Under the pieces are notes generated by a model. That model was not told where the DNA came from and made no database searches. It worked only from the letters and a program-made list of their open reading frames with translations. The position numbers and the translations under genes were made by a program. From contig PLZB01000028.1 in assembly GCA_003151955.1 (NCBI GenBank), forward strand, positions 1 through 64,000: DNA of 64,000 nucleotides, written 5' to 3'. Of the stretch, positions 1-8,768 are shown piece by piece. Source of the DNA: Acidimicrobiaceae bacterium. GTDB taxonomy: Bacteria; Actinomycetota; Acidimicrobiia; Acidimicrobiales; UBA8190. Within the stretch, counting starts at the first letter, position 1; the number at the start of each line of letters is the position of its first letter.

Positions 1-1974
1 CCGGGCGGCGGCGGCGGCGGCGGATTCGGTGGCCGTCCCGGTGGGGGTGGTCCTCCCCCTCCCGGCGGACTCCGCGGCGGCCCCGGCGGACGGGGCCGTC
101 CTCCCCAGCGCCGTCCCCGTCGGCGGCGTCGGAACCTCGAGGAGCTCGAGCCGACCCAGCTGACCACCTACACCCCCTCGAACGCGCCGGTCCCGGACAC
201 CGAGGTGATCGTCGAGCGAGGCAGCACCCCCCGCGAGCTGGGACCCAAGGTGAACCGGTCGGCGGGAGACGTCATCCGCTTCCTCTTCCTCCAGGGCGAG
301 GTCGTCACCGCCACCCAGTCCCTCTCGGACGACATGATCGAGCTCTTCGCAGCCGAGCTCGGGGCCCAGATCCGCCTCGTCGACCCTGGCGAGGAGAAGG
401 AGGCCGAGCTCCAGGCCAAGTACTTCGAGGACGACGAGGAGGACGACGAGGAGGACCTGCGTCCCCGGCCCCCCGTGGTCACGGTGATGGGGCATGTCGA
501 CCACGGCAAGACCCTCCTCCTCGACCGGATCCGCTCTGCCAACGTGGTGGCCGGCGAAGCCGGCGGGATCACCCAGCACATCGGCGCCTACCAGACCGTC
601 GCCGACGGGCACCTGATCACCTTCATCGACACCCCGGGCCACGAGGCCTTCACTGCCATGCGGGCCCGGGGAGCCCAGGCCACCGACATCGTGGTCCTGG
701 TGGTGGCCGCCGACGACGGGGTGATGCCCCAGACCATCGAGGCCCTCAACCACGCCAAGGCGGCCGACGTCCCCATCGTGGTGGCCGTCAACAAGATCGA
801 CAAGACCGGGGCCGATCCCAACCGGGTCCTGCAACAGCTCTCCGAGCAGGGACTCGTCCCCGAGGCCTGGGGCGGCGACACCATCGTCGTCGAGGTCTCC
901 GCCCTCCAGAGCCTCGGCATCGAGGACCTCCTCGAGCAACTGGTCGTCGTGGCCGAGATCGAGGAGCTCGCCGCCAATCCCGAGGGTCGGGCCCGTGGGG
1001 TGGTCCTCGAGGCCAACCTGGAGCCGGGCCGGGGGCCGGTCGCCACCGTCATCGTCCAGAACGGGACCCTCCGGGTCGGCGACCCGGTGGTGGCCGGAGC
1101 GGCGTGGGGGAAGGTCAAGGCCCTCATCGACGACCACGGTGACCAGATCAAGGAGGCGCCCCCCTCCACCCCGGTCCAGGTCCTCGGGTTCTCCGAGCCC
1201 CCGAGCGCCGGCGACGAGTTCAGGGTCACCACCGACCAGGGCACGGCCCGGACGATCGGGGAGACCCGGGAGCACCGCTACAGGGTGGCCGGGCACGCCC
1301 CGTCGCCCACCGCTCCGGGAGCCAAGCTGGAGGACCTCTTCGAGCAGATCCAACGGGGCGAGGCCGCCACCCTCAACCTTGTCCTCAAGGCCGACGTCCA
1401 GGGCACCCTGGAGGCGATCACCGACAGCCTCCGCAAGCTCGAGCGCGAGGACGTGAAGCTCAGTTTCGTCCAGCGCGGCGTCGGGGGGATCACCGAGAAC
1501 GACGTCCAGCTGGCGGCGGCCTCGACGGCCACGATCATCGGCTTCAACGTCCGTCCGGACCGTCGGGCCCGGGAGATGGCCGAGCTCCACGACGTCGAGA
1601 TCCGGCTCTACGAGGTGATCTACAAGCTCCTGGAGGAGATCGAGGCGGCCATGGTCGGCATGCTCGCTCCCGAATTCGAGGAGATCATCACCGGCGAGGC
1701 CGAGGTCCGCTCGGTCTTCCGGGTCCCCCGGGTCGGGGCCGTGGCCGGCTGCTACGTCCGCGACGGGGTCATCACCCGGGGGTCGAAGGTCCGGTTCCTC
1801 CGGGAGGGCGTCATCATCTGGAAGGGTTCCATCACCTCGCTGCGCAGGTTCAAGGACGACGCCCGGGAGGTCCAGTCCGGCTTCGAGTGCGGGATCGGGC
1901 TCTCCGACTTCCAGGACCTGAAGGACGGCGACATCATCGAGACCTACGAGGAGCGCGAGATCCCCCGCAGCTGA
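1..1974 (+). CDS. infB: Translation initiation factor IF-2 (5' end missing)
   Basis: IF-2 is the GTPase that brings initiator fMet-tRNA to the 30S subunit and promotes subunit joining. The reading frame is open from base 1, so the N-terminus lies outside the window. What remains starts with a Gly/Arg/Pro-rich linker, followed by the conserved IF-2 core. The G domain shows GHVDHGKT (bases 490-513), [13 protein letters not shown] and NKID (from base 790), then the C-terminal domains ending at a TGA. An acidic stretch rich in D and E precedes the G domain. It is the first visible gene of the operon that continues with rbfA, truB and ribF. Family identity is certain; only the true start is unseen. 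Confidence 0.97.
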   Translation, partial: PGGGGGGGFGGRPGGGGPPPPGGLRGGPGGRGRPPQRRPRRRRRNLEELEPTQLTTYTPSNAPVPDTEVIVERGSTPRELGPKVNRSAGDVIRFLFLQGEVVTATQSLSDDMIELFAAELGAQIRLVDPGEEKEAELQAKYFEDDEEDDEEDLRPRPPVVTVMGHVDHGKTLLLDRIRSANVVAGEAGGITQHIGAYQTVADGHLITFIDTPGHEAFTAMRARGAQATDIVVLVVAADDGVMPQTIEALNHAKAADVPIVVAVNKIDKTGADPNRVLQQLSEQGLVPEAWGGDTIVVEVSALQSLGIEDLLEQLVVVAEIEELAANPEGRARGVVLEANLEPGRGPVATVIVQNGTLRVGDPVVAGAAWGKVKALIDDHGDQIKEAPPSTPVQVLGFSEPPSAGDEFRVTTDQGTARTIGETREHRYRVAGHAPSPTAPGAKLEDLFEQIQRGEAATLNLVLKADVQGTLEAITDSLRKLEREDVKLSFVQRGVGGITENDVQLAAASTATIIGFNVRPDRRAREMAELHDVEIRLYEVIYKLLEEIEAAMVGMLAPEFEEIITGEAEVRSVFRVPRVGAVAGCYVRDGVITRGSKVRFLREGVIIWKGSITSLRRFKDDAREVQSGFECGIGLSDFQDLKDGDIIETYEEREIPRS

Positions 1975-2042
1975 GCTGCGCCGGCCGGGGCCCTGGCCCT
2001 CGCCGGGGGATCAGGGCCCGTCGAACCCTCGAGGAGGAGCCA

Positions 2043-2441
2043 GTGCGGGGACGCCGTTACGACGACAGGGCAGCACCGGCCTTCCCCCGCACCTTGCGGG
2101 TCAACCAGGTGCTCCGCGAGGTGATCGCCAACGAGCTCGAGCGGCTGGCCGATGTCGACGAGCGGCTCCGGCTGGTGACGGTAACGGCCGTGGAGACGTC
2201 TCCCGACTTCCGGAGCGCGGTCGTCTACATGAGCTCTCTTTCCGAGGAGGCCGATGCCGGCCTCCAGGACCAGCGGATCCGGCTCCAGCGGCTCATCGGT
2301 CGGGAGGTCCGGCTCAAACACACCCCTCACCTGGACTTCGTGGCCGATCCGGCCGTGGCCAGCGGGCTCCGGGTCGAGGAGATCCTCCACCACATCTCCC
2401 GGAACGAGCCCACCGACCCCACCGCCGATGGCGACCGGTAA
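2043..2441 (+). CDS. rbfA: 30S ribosome-binding factor RbfA
   Basis: RbfA is a small KH-type factor for late maturation of the 30S subunit and the 5' end of 16S rRNA. The 132-residue product has the family core, with LRVNQVLREVIANELERL near the N-terminus and an SDFRSA-like SPDFRSAVVYMS strand. I chose GTG 2043 because a strong GAGGAGGA ribosome-binding site lies at 2031-2038 and the protein then has the usual length. The same frame stays open further upstream but over sequence belonging to infB. It follows infB by 68 bases and overlaps truB by 14 bases. Confidence 0.93.
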   Translation: MRGRRYDDRAAPAFPRTLRVNQVLREVIANELERLADVDERLRLVTVTAVETSPDFRSAVVYMSSLSEEADAGLQDQRIRLQRLIGREVRLKHTPHLDFVADPAVASGLRVEEILHHISRNEPTDPTADGDR

Positions 2442-3339
2442 GCGGGGCCGATCGGGGGAGGGTCCCGCCGGGCTGGTCGTCGTGGACAAGGAGGAGGGAT
2501 GGACCTCCCATGACGTCGTGGCCCGGTGCCGTCGACTGTTCGGCCAGCGTCGTGTCGGCCACGCCGGAACCCTCGACCCGGATGCCACCGGGGTCCTCCT
2601 GGTCGGCGTGGGCCGGTTCACCCGGATGCTCCGCTACCTGACGGCCCTCCAGAAGTCCTACGAGGCCGAGGTTGTCCTCGGGGTCTCGACCACCACCCTG
2701 GACGCCTCCGGGGAGGTGGTGGGGGAGTGGGACATGAAGGATGTGAGCCTCGAACAGGTCAGGGCCGCCGCCGCCGGGCTCACCGGTTCGATCCTCCAGA
2801 TCCCACCCATGGTCTCGGCCGTCCAGGTAGGGGGCCGGAGGCTCCACGAGCTGGCCCGGGCCGGTATCGAGGTCGAGCGGGCTCCCCGGCCGGTCACCGT
2901 CCACCGCTTCGACGTGGAGCCCGGTCCCCCCGGTGAGCCCCACGTCCACCGGATCAGGGTGGACTGCTCGACGGGGACCTACGTCCGGACCTTGGCCGAC
3001 GACCTCGGTACGGCCCTGGGCGGGGGAGCCCACTTGCGGAACCTCAGGCGGACCCGGGTCGGCAGCTTCGGTCTCGAAGAGGCCCACCGCCTCGACGAGC
3101 TGAGCCTCGACCACCTCTTGACCCCGGCCCAGGCCCTCCGGGACATGCCCCAGGTCGAGGTGGGCTCGGAGGTGTCCCGCCTCGTCACCCACGGGCTGGC
3201 CCTCGACAAGGTCGCCATCGGGGCCGCCGGGACCGGGCCCTGGGCTCTCCTCGACCACCGGGGACGACTCCTCGCCGTCTACGAGGGGACCGACACCGAC
3301 CGGATGGTCGCCTCCGTCGTCCTCGTCAGCTCCGGATGA
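2428..3339 (+). CDS. truB: tRNA pseudouridine(55) synthase TruB
   Basis: TruB makes the universal pseudouridine 55 in the T-loop of tRNAs. The 303-residue protein carries the catalytic block GHAGTLDPDATGVLL with its conserved Asp, the KSYEAE segment, the STGTYVRTLADDLG block and a C-terminal PUA-like region. ATG 2428 lies inside the end of rbfA and gives an N-terminus MATGKRGRSG leading straight into the family core GLVVVDKEEGWTSHDVV. The overlap with rbfA suggests translational coupling. Its TGA overlaps an in-frame ATG of ribF (ATGA at 3336). Confidence 0.95.
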   Translation: MATGKRGRSGEGPAGLVVVDKEEGWTSHDVVARCRRLFGQRRVGHAGTLDPDATGVLLVGVGRFTRMLRYLTALQKSYEAEVVLGVSTTTLDASGEVVGEWDMKDVSLEQVRAAAAGLTGSILQIPPMVSAVQVGGRRLHELARAGIEVERAPRPVTVHRFDVEPGPPGEPHVHRIRVDCSTGTYVRTLADDLGTALGGGAHLRNLRRTRVGSFGLEEAHRLDELSLDHLLTPAQALRDMPQVEVGSEVSRLVTHGLALDKVAIGAAGTGPWALLDHRGRLLAVYEGTDTDRMVASVVLVSSG

Positions 3340-3367
3340 CCGGCCCGGGTCCCCGGGCGGCCGGCGG

Positions 3368-3373
3368 TAACGT
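3368..3373 (+). promoter_or_regulatory. Leaderless -10 element of ribF
   Basis: TAACGT lies 7 bases before ATG 3381, the spacing expected if transcription starts on the A of the start codon. No ribosome-binding site precedes that ATG. It would be an internal promoter of the infB operon. Confidence 0.5.
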
Positions 3374-3380
3374 GGGGTCG

Positions 3381-4331
3381 ATGGAGGTCGTCGTCGGTCC
3401 CGAGCACTGCGACCCACCCTCCCGGGGTGCCGCTGTCACCATCGGCGCCTACGACGGTGTCCACCTCGGTCATCAGCACCTCATCGCCGAGCTCCGCCGC
3501 CAAGCCGCCCGCCGCGGGCTCGACAGCGTCGTCGTCACCTTCGACCGGCACCCCGCCTCCGTGGTCCGCCCCGAGTCCGCCCCCGCCCTCCTGACCGGCC
3601 TCGACCTCAAGCTCGACCTCCTCGACGCCACCGGTCTCGACCGGGCCGTCGTCGTTCCCTTCGACCGGATCCGGGCCGACGAGTCGGCCGAGGACTTCGT
3701 CATGGGCGTCCTGGTCCGGGCCGTCGGGGCCAGGTACGTGGTGGTGGGGGAGGACTTCCACTTCGGCCACGGCCGCAAGGGCGACGTCTCGCTCCTCACC
3801 GAGATGGGCGCCGACCACGGCTTCGAGGTCGAGGGCCTCAGTCTCGAGACGGACCGGGCCGGCGAGGCCGTCTCCTCCACCCGGATCCGTCGACTCCTCG
3901 CCGCCGGCGACGTGTCCGCCGCGGGCCGCCTCCTGGGCCGTCCCCACCAGGTCAGGGGCATCGTCGAGCACGGTGACGGCCGGGGTGGTCCCGAGCTGGG
4001 CTTTCCCACCGCCAACGTGGCCCTCCCCCCCGAGCTCGCCCTCCCGGCCGACGGGATCTATGCCGGCTGGTACGAGCGACCTGACGGCACCGTCCATCGG
4101 GCCGCCCTCTCCCTCGGCCGTCGACCCACGTTCTACCGGTCGGCCGACCGTCCCCTCCTCGAGGCCTTCCTCCTCGACTTCGAGGGCGATCTCTATGGTG
4201 AGGAGGCCCGGGTCTCCTTCGTCGACCGGCTCCGCGCCGAGCGTCGGTTCGACTCCGTCGAGGCGCTCGTGGCCCAGATGGGCACCGACGTGGCGGCGGC
4301 CAGGGCCCGGCTCGCCGCCGACCCCGGCTGA
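3381..4331 (+). CDS. ribF: Bifunctional riboflavin kinase / FAD synthetase RibF
   Basis: RibF phosphorylates riboflavin to FMN and then adenylates it to FAD. The N-terminal nucleotidyltransferase half shows [14 protein letters not shown] with the HxGH motif, and SSTRIR near its end. The C-terminal flavokinase half shows [10 protein letters not shown] and the usual IYAGWYE and SLGRRPTF segments. Two starts are possible: ATG 3336, overlapping the truB stop, and ATG 3381. I chose 3381 because the extra 15 residues of the longer form are not family-like and a TAACGT hexamer sits 7 bases before 3381. The product from 3381 is 316 residues, close to the family norm. Confidence 0.93.
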   Translation: MEVVVGPEHCDPPSRGAAVTIGAYDGVHLGHQHLIAELRRQAARRGLDSVVVTFDRHPASVVRPESAPALLTGLDLKLDLLDATGLDRAVVVPFDRIRADESAEDFVMGVLVRAVGARYVVVGEDFHFGHGRKGDVSLLTEMGADHGFEVEGLSLETDRAGEAVSSTRIRRLLAAGDVSAAGRLLGRPHQVRGIVEHGDGRGGPELGFPTANVALPPELALPADGIYAGWYERPDGTVHRAALSLGRRPTFYRSADRPLLEAFLLDFEGDLYGEEARVSFVDRLRAERRFDSVEALVAQMGTDVAAARARLAADPG

Positions 4332-4395
4332 GGCGGAACGGGCCGTCCGACCCGCCCGGATCGGGCGTCGTCGGGCGCCACGGTGGCGCTCCTGC

Positions 4396-4401
4396 TACCA
4401 T
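4396..4401 (+). promoter_or_regulatory. Candidate rpsO promoter (-10)
   Basis: TACCAT is the only good -10 hexamer between ribF and rpsO. It would start the mRNA near base 4408 and give rpsO a leader of about 115 bases. No convincing -35 element was seen. Confidence 0.35.
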
Positions 4402-4410
4402 GATGGACCA

Positions 4411-4429
4411 ACCGGGACGCCGTTCCGGT
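4411..4429 (+). promoter_or_regulatory. Hairpin in the rpsO leader
   Basis: Bases 4411-4417 can pair with 4423-4429 (seven pairs including one G-U) around a five-base loop, right at the start of the inferred rpsO leader. S15 commonly regulates its own mRNA through leader structure. That role here is inference from position only. Confidence 0.3.
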
Positions 4430-4522
4430 GGGATCCGGATCCTCGACGTGCGAACACAGCCGTCTTCGAGCGCCTCCGGAACCCGATCGCCACCGAAACC
4501 CGTCCGAGGTCGTTTTCCGCAC

Positions 4523-4780
4523 ATGCCTGACAAGTCTGCGACGATCGCCGAGTACCGGCTGCACGAGACCGATACGGGCTCGCCCGAGGTACAGATCGCC
4601 ATCCTCACCGAGCGCATCTCGAATCTCACCGAGCATCTCAAGATGCACAAGGGTGACCATCACACCCGGCGTGGCCTGATGAAGCTCATCGGCCGCCGCC
4701 GCAGGCTCCTCGACTACGTGAAGGACAACGACGTCGAGCGCTACCGCACCATCATCGGCAGGCTCGGCATCCGCCGCTAG
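4523..4780 (+). CDS. rpsO: 30S ribosomal protein S15
   Basis: S15 binds the central domain of 16S rRNA and is an early assembly protein. The 85-residue product has the full family sequence, including FTG-like [19 protein letters not shown], the [18 protein letters not shown] loop and the RRRLLDYVK helix. ATG 4523 is chosen because [11 protein letters not shown] matches the family start; the frame continues upstream without resemblance. The ribosome-binding site is weak. pnp follows, as in many bacteria, with a structured 221-base gap between them. Confidence 0.96.
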   Translation: MPDKSATIAEYRLHETDTGSPEVQIAILTERISNLTEHLKMHKGDHHTRRGLMKLIGRRRRLLDYVKDNDVERYRTIIGRLGIRR

Positions 4781-4783
4781 CCG

Positions 4784-4800
4784 GCCCGGTCTCCCCGGGC
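4784..4800 (+). terminator. GC-rich hairpin just after rpsO
   Basis: GCCCGG at 4784-4789 pairs with CCGGGC at 4795-4800 around a five-base loop, four bases after the rpsO stop codon. There is no T-run, so it is a weak terminator or an mRNA-stabilising 3' structure. Confidence 0.35.
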
Positions 4801-4810
4801 GGCCAGTGAG

Positions 4811-4851
4811 CCGGACGGGGACCACTCTCGGGTGGGGGAGACCCTGTCCGG
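4811..4851 (+). promoter_or_regulatory. Long rpsO-pnp intergenic hairpin (candidate RNase processing site)
   Basis: Bases 4811-4820 pair with 4842-4851 over ten base pairs, one a G-U. A second stem, CCAC (4822-4825) with GTGG (4832-4835), sits inside. In E. coli and Streptomyces a hairpin at this place is cut by RNase III and is part of PNPase autoregulation. The pairing is seen; the processing role is inferred from position. Confidence 0.5.
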
Positions 4852-5001
4852 ATCACCAGGGTCGGCAGTCGCCGGCCCGAACCAAACCGACGGACACCCG
4901 ACCAACGGTCAGCTGCCAGTCGCCGATCACTTCCCGAGGTGGAGGTGCTCGACCACTGGGAACTGGCGTGGCGGGGGTCCGGACACAACGAGGAGACACC
5001 C

Positions 5002-7467
5002 ATGGCGGACGCCATCACCGTGTCGGGGCCCATCAGTGGCACCGACTCCACCCTTTCCTACGAGACCGGCAAGCTGGCCGGACAGGCTGACGGAGCCGTG
5101 GTCGGCCGCATCGGCGACACCATGGTCCTCGTCACCACCACCGCCTCGCGGCGGGTGAAGGAGGGAACCGACTTCTTCCCCCTCACCGTCGACATCGAGG
5201 AGCGGATGTACGCGGCGGGGAAGATCCCCGGCTCCTTCTTCCGCCGGGAGGGCCGGGCCACCGACCAGGCCATCCTGACCTGCCGGCTCATCGACCGTCC
5301 GCTGCGGCCCTCGTTCCCCGAGGGGTTCCGCAACGACGTCCATGTCGTCGGCACCATCATCGCCGCCGACCAGGTCAACCCCCACGACGTCCTGGCCATC
5401 AACACCGCCTCGGCCGCCCTCATGCTCTCGGGGATCCCTTTCGAGGGTCCCATCGGCGCCGTCCGGGTGGCCTGGTCCCGGGAGGGCACCTGGCTCCCCC
5501 ACGCCACCTACCAGGACGGTGACGAGTCCTGCTTCGAGCTGGTGGTCGCCGGTCGGGCCCTGTCCGAGGGGCCCGGCTCCGAGATCGCCATCATGATGGT
5601 CGAGGCGGGCGGCACCGAGGACTCCTGGAAGTTCTACGAGGAGGGCGCTCCCAAGGTCACCGAGGAGGTCCTGGCCGCCGGTCTCGAGGAGGCCAAGACC
5701 TGGATCCGGGAGTCCATCGAGCTCCAGCGGGAGCTCGTGGTCAAGGCCGGGGCCAAGCCCCTCATGGCCTTCGAGATCCAGAAGGACTACGGCGACGACA
5801 TCCTCGAGCGGGTCGCCGCCGTCGGCACCGGGCCCTTGTCCGAGGCCAACACCATCGTGGCCAAGACCCAACGCAATTCCGCCATCGACGAGGCCACCGC
5901 CGCCGTGGTGGCCGAGCTCGCCCCCGAGTTCGAGGGCCGCGAGAGGGAGATCAAGGCTGCGGCCAAGTCGCTGACCAAGAAGATCGTCCGGAAGCGCATC
6001 GTCGAGGAGGGCGTCCGCATCGACGGGCGGGGCACGGCCGACATCCGGCCCCTCTCGGCCGAGGTCGACCTCCTCCCCACCGCCCACGGCTCGGCCCTCT
6101 TCCAGCGGGGCGAGACCCAGGTCCTGAACGTCACCACCCTGGGCATGCCCCGCATGAACCAGATGCTCGACACCATCGGGACCGAGGACTTCAAGCGGTA
6201 CATGCACCACTACAACTTCCCCCCCTACTCGACCGGTGAGACCGGCTTCATGCGGGGGCCGAAGCGCCGGGAGATCGGCCACGGCCTGCTGGCCGAGCGG
6301 GCCCTCCTCCCGGTGGTGCCCTCGTCGGAGGACTTCCCCTACACCCTCCGGGTCGTCTCCGACGTCCTCTCCTCCAATGGGTCGACCTCGATGGCCTCGG
6401 TCTGTGGCTCCTCCCTCTCCCTGATGGCCGCCGGCGTTCCCCTCAAGGCCGCCGTGGCCGGGATCGCCATGGGCCTCGTCTACGAGGGTGGGACCTACGT
6501 CACCCTGACCGACATCCTCGGCGCCGAGGACGCCTTCGGCGACATGGACTTCAAGGTGGCCGGCACCGAGGAGTGCGTCACCGCCCTCCAGCTCGACACC
6601 AAGATCGACGGTCTGCCCGCCGATGTCCTGGCCAAGGCCCTCCATCAGGCCAAGGACGCCCGGCTGACCATCCTCGAGGTCATGAACGCGGCGATCTCCA
6701 CCCCCCGTCCCGACGTCTCCGACAACGCCCCCAAGATCATCTCGTTCCAGATCCCCGTCGACCGCATCGGCGAGGTCATCGGCCCCAAGGGCAAGGTCAT
6801 CAACACCCTTCAGGCCGAGACCGGGGCCGACATCACCGTCGACGACGACGGCATGTTCGGTCTCGTCACCATCGGGGCCAAGCTCTCCTCGGCCGTCGAG
6901 GAGGCCAAGAAGCGGATCTTCATGATCGTCGAACCCCCCGAGGCCGACATCGGCGCCGTCTACCCGGGCAAGGTCGTCAACATCACCAAGTTCGGTGCCT
7001 TCGTCAACATCCTTCCCGGCCGGGACGGCCTTCTCCACATCTCCAAGGTCGGCGGCGGCAAGCGGGTCGACCGGGTCGAGGACGTCCTGTCCCTGGGCCA
7101 GGAGATCGAGGTTCGGGTCGACGACATCGACCCCCAGGGCAAGGTGTCGCTGTCCCTGGCCGGCGAGCCCCCCACGCAGGTCCAGGGTGCCGACCGCCCT
7201 GAGCGGTCCGACCGCCCTGAGCGGTCCGACCGCCCCGAGCGGTCCGATCGGGACCGGGGCGACCGGCCCCGGGCCGACCGTGGCGACCGGGACCGCTCCG
7301 ACTCCGGCTCGGCCGCCGTCGGCGCCCCGGTGGCCTCCTTCGAGGCCGCCTTCGAGGCTGAGCTCACCAGCGAGCTCGGGGACCTCGGCCCCGGCCCGGC
7401 AGCCGGTGTCGGCGGCGACCGGGAGAGCTCGGGAGACCGTCGCCCCCGCCGTCCCCGCCGCCGGTGA
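5002..7467 (+). CDS. pnp: Polyribonucleotide nucleotidyltransferase (PNPase)
   Basis: PNPase degrades RNA 3' to 5' by phosphorolysis and in actinobacteria also adds 3' tails. The 821-residue protein has two RNase PH cores; the second carries TDILGAEDAFGDMDFKVAGT with the catalytic aspartates (about residues 500-520). A KH domain (RIGEVIGPKGKVINTLQAE, from about residue 587) and an S1 domain (about 650-718, GKVVNITKFGAFV) follow. The tail of about 100 residues is Arg/Asp/Ser-rich and contains a three-copy RPERSD repeat. ATG 5002 is supported by GAGGAG at 4991-4996 and by MADAITVSGPISG. The frame upstream is not family-like. Confidence 0.97.
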   Translation: MADAITVSGPISGTDSTLSYETGKLAGQADGAVVGRIGDTMVLVTTTASRRVKEGTDFFPLTVDIEERMYAAGKIPGSFFRREGRATDQAILTCRLIDRPLRPSFPEGFRNDVHVVGTIIAADQVNPHDVLAINTASAALMLSGIPFEGPIGAVRVAWSREGTWLPHATYQDGDESCFELVVAGRALSEGPGSEIAIMMVEAGGTEDSWKFYEEGAPKVTEEVLAAGLEEAKTWIRESIELQRELVVKAGAKPLMAFEIQKDYGDDILERVAAVGTGPLSEANTIVAKTQRNSAIDEATAAVVAELAPEFEGREREIKAAAKSLTKKIVRKRIVEEGVRIDGRGTADIRPLSAEVDLLPTAHGSALFQRGETQVLNVTTLGMPRMNQMLDTIGTEDFKRYMHHYNFPPYSTGETGFMRGPKRREIGHGLLAERALLPVVPSSEDFPYTLRVVSDVLSSNGSTSMASVCGSSLSLMAAGVPLKAAVAGIAMGLVYEGGTYVTLTDILGAEDAFGDMDFKVAGTEECVTALQLDTKIDGLPADVLAKALHQAKDARLTILEVMNAAISTPRPDVSDNAPKIISFQIPVDRIGEVIGPKGKVINTLQAETGADITVDDDGMFGLVTIGAKLSSAVEEAKKRIFMIVEPPEADIGAVYPGKVVNITKFGAFVNILPGRDGLLHISKVGGGKRVDRVEDVLSLGQEIEVRVDDIDPQGKVSLSLAGEPPTQVQGADRPERSDRPERSDRPERSDRDRGDRPRADRGDRDRSDSGSAAVGAPVASFEAAFEAELTSELGDLGPGPAAGVGGDRESSGDRRPRRPRRR
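7191..7244 (+). repeat. Three 18-bp direct repeats in the pnp tail
   Basis: The unit at 7191-7208 is repeated exactly at 7209-7226 and with one change at 7227-7244. It encodes DRPERS-type hexapeptides in the charged C-terminal tail of PNPase. Each unit also contains a GACCGC/GCGGTC inverted pair. Confidence 0.85.
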
Positions 7468-7519
7468 GCACCGGCCGGGCCCCCGGCCCGGCGCTGTCAG
7501 GGGCCGGCGGGTGTCCGGC

Positions 7520-8761
7520 ATGATCCGAAACGAGGTCCTGGGATCCGGGGTCCGTCTCGTCACCGAATCGATGGCCGACGCCCGGTCGGTCACCCTCGGT
7601 GTCTGGGTCGGGACCGGTTCCCGGGATGAGGACGAGGCCCGGTCGGGGGCGTCCCATTTCCTGGAGCACCTCCTCTTCAAGGGCACCGAGGCCTGGAGCG
7701 CGGCGGCCATCGCCGAGGCCGTGGACGAGGTCGGGGGCGACATGAACGCCTTCACCACCAAGGAGTACACGGCCTTCTACATCCGGCTGCTCTCCGAGCA
7801 CCTCCCCCTCGGGCTCGACGTCCTGGGCTCGATCATGACGTCACCCGCCCTCCGGGCCGAGGACGTCGACGCCGAGCGACAGGTCATCCTCGACGAGATC
7901 CTCATGCACGGCGACGAGCCCTCCGATCTCTCGGCCGAGCAGTGCACCGGAGCCCTCTTCCCCGGCCACCCCCTGGGCCGGGAGGTCCTCGGAACCGCCG
8001 AGAGCGTCGAGGCCTTCGAGGCGGAAGAGGTCCGCCGGTTCTTCGAGACCCACTACCGGGCCGGGAACCTGGTCGTGGCCGCCGCCGGCGACCTCGACCA
8101 CGAGAAGCTGGCCGAGGAGGTCTCCGTCCACTTCTCGGGACGGACCGGCGGTGGTCCCCCGACCCGGACCGGACCCGAGCTCCCTCCGGTTCCCGCCGTC
8201 GTCACCCGGCGGCCCACCGAGCAGGTCCACCTCGTGCTCGGGATGCGGACCTGCGGCCGCCACGCCGAGGAGCGCTGGGCCCTGGCCGTCCTCAACCACA
8301 CCCTGGGTGGGGGCATGTCCAGCCGGCTCTTCCAGGAGGTCCGGGAGCGGCGGGGCCTGGCCTACTCGATCTGGTCGGAGCGGGTCCACTACGACGAGTC
8401 CGGATCCCTGTCGGTCAGCGTCGGGACCGCTCCCGAGCACGCCCGGGAGGTCCTGCGCCTCGTGCACGAGGAGCTCGACCGGCTGGGCCTGGAGGGCATC
8501 ACCGAGCGTGAGCTGGCCGTGGCCAAGGGCCATCTCCGGGCCGAGACCCTCCTCTCCCTCGAGGACTCGGGCGCCCGGATGAGCCGGATCGGGTCCAGCC
8601 TGCTCCTCCACGGCCACGTCCTCGAGGTCGAGGATCTCCTGGCCAGGGTCGAGGCCGTCTCCCTGGCCGAGGTCGCCGCGGCTGCCGCCGCGCTGTCGGC
8701 CCAGCCCCGGACCCTCTCCGTCGTCGGTCCCTTCGACGGCGCCGACTTCGAGCCGGCCTGA
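7520..8761 (+). CDS. M16 family zinc metalloprotease (processing-peptidase type)
   Basis: This is a single-domain peptidase of the pitrilysin/insulinase family M16, here 413 residues. It carries the inverted zinc motif HFLEH (residues 46-50) followed by the downstream glutamate region EAVDEVGGDMNAFTTKEYTAFY. The C-terminal half has the GGGMSSRLFQEVRERRGLAYS block. M16 proteins next to pnp are standard in actinobacteria (PepR of mycobacteria). The natural substrate is not known from sequence. GTG 7511 is an alternative in-frame start with an AGGGG seven bases before it; I kept ATG 7520. It follows pnp by 52 bases and is probably cotranscribed. Confidence 0.9.
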   Translation: MIRNEVLGSGVRLVTESMADARSVTLGVWVGTGSRDEDEARSGASHFLEHLLFKGTEAWSAAAIAEAVDEVGGDMNAFTTKEYTAFYIRLLSEHLPLGLDVLGSIMTSPALRAEDVDAERQVILDEILMHGDEPSDLSAEQCTGALFPGHPLGREVLGTAESVEAFEAEEVRRFFETHYRAGNLVVAAAGDLDHEKLAEEVSVHFSGRTGGGPPTRTGPELPPVPAVVTRRPTEQVHLVLGMRTCGRHAEERWALAVLNHTLGGGMSSRLFQEVRERRGLAYSIWSERVHYDESGSLSVSVGTAPEHAREVLRLVHEELDRLGLEGITERELAVAKGHLRAETLLSLEDSGARMSRIGSSLLLHGHVLEVEDLLARVEAVSLAEVAAAAAALSAQPRTLSVVGPFDGADFEPA

Positions 8762-8768
8762 CCGACCC

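Noticed and set aside
4927-7770. A 947-codon open frame on the minus strand opposite pnp
   Set aside because: It is the antisense shadow of pnp in GC-rich DNA; it has no family motif and the pnp frame is certain.
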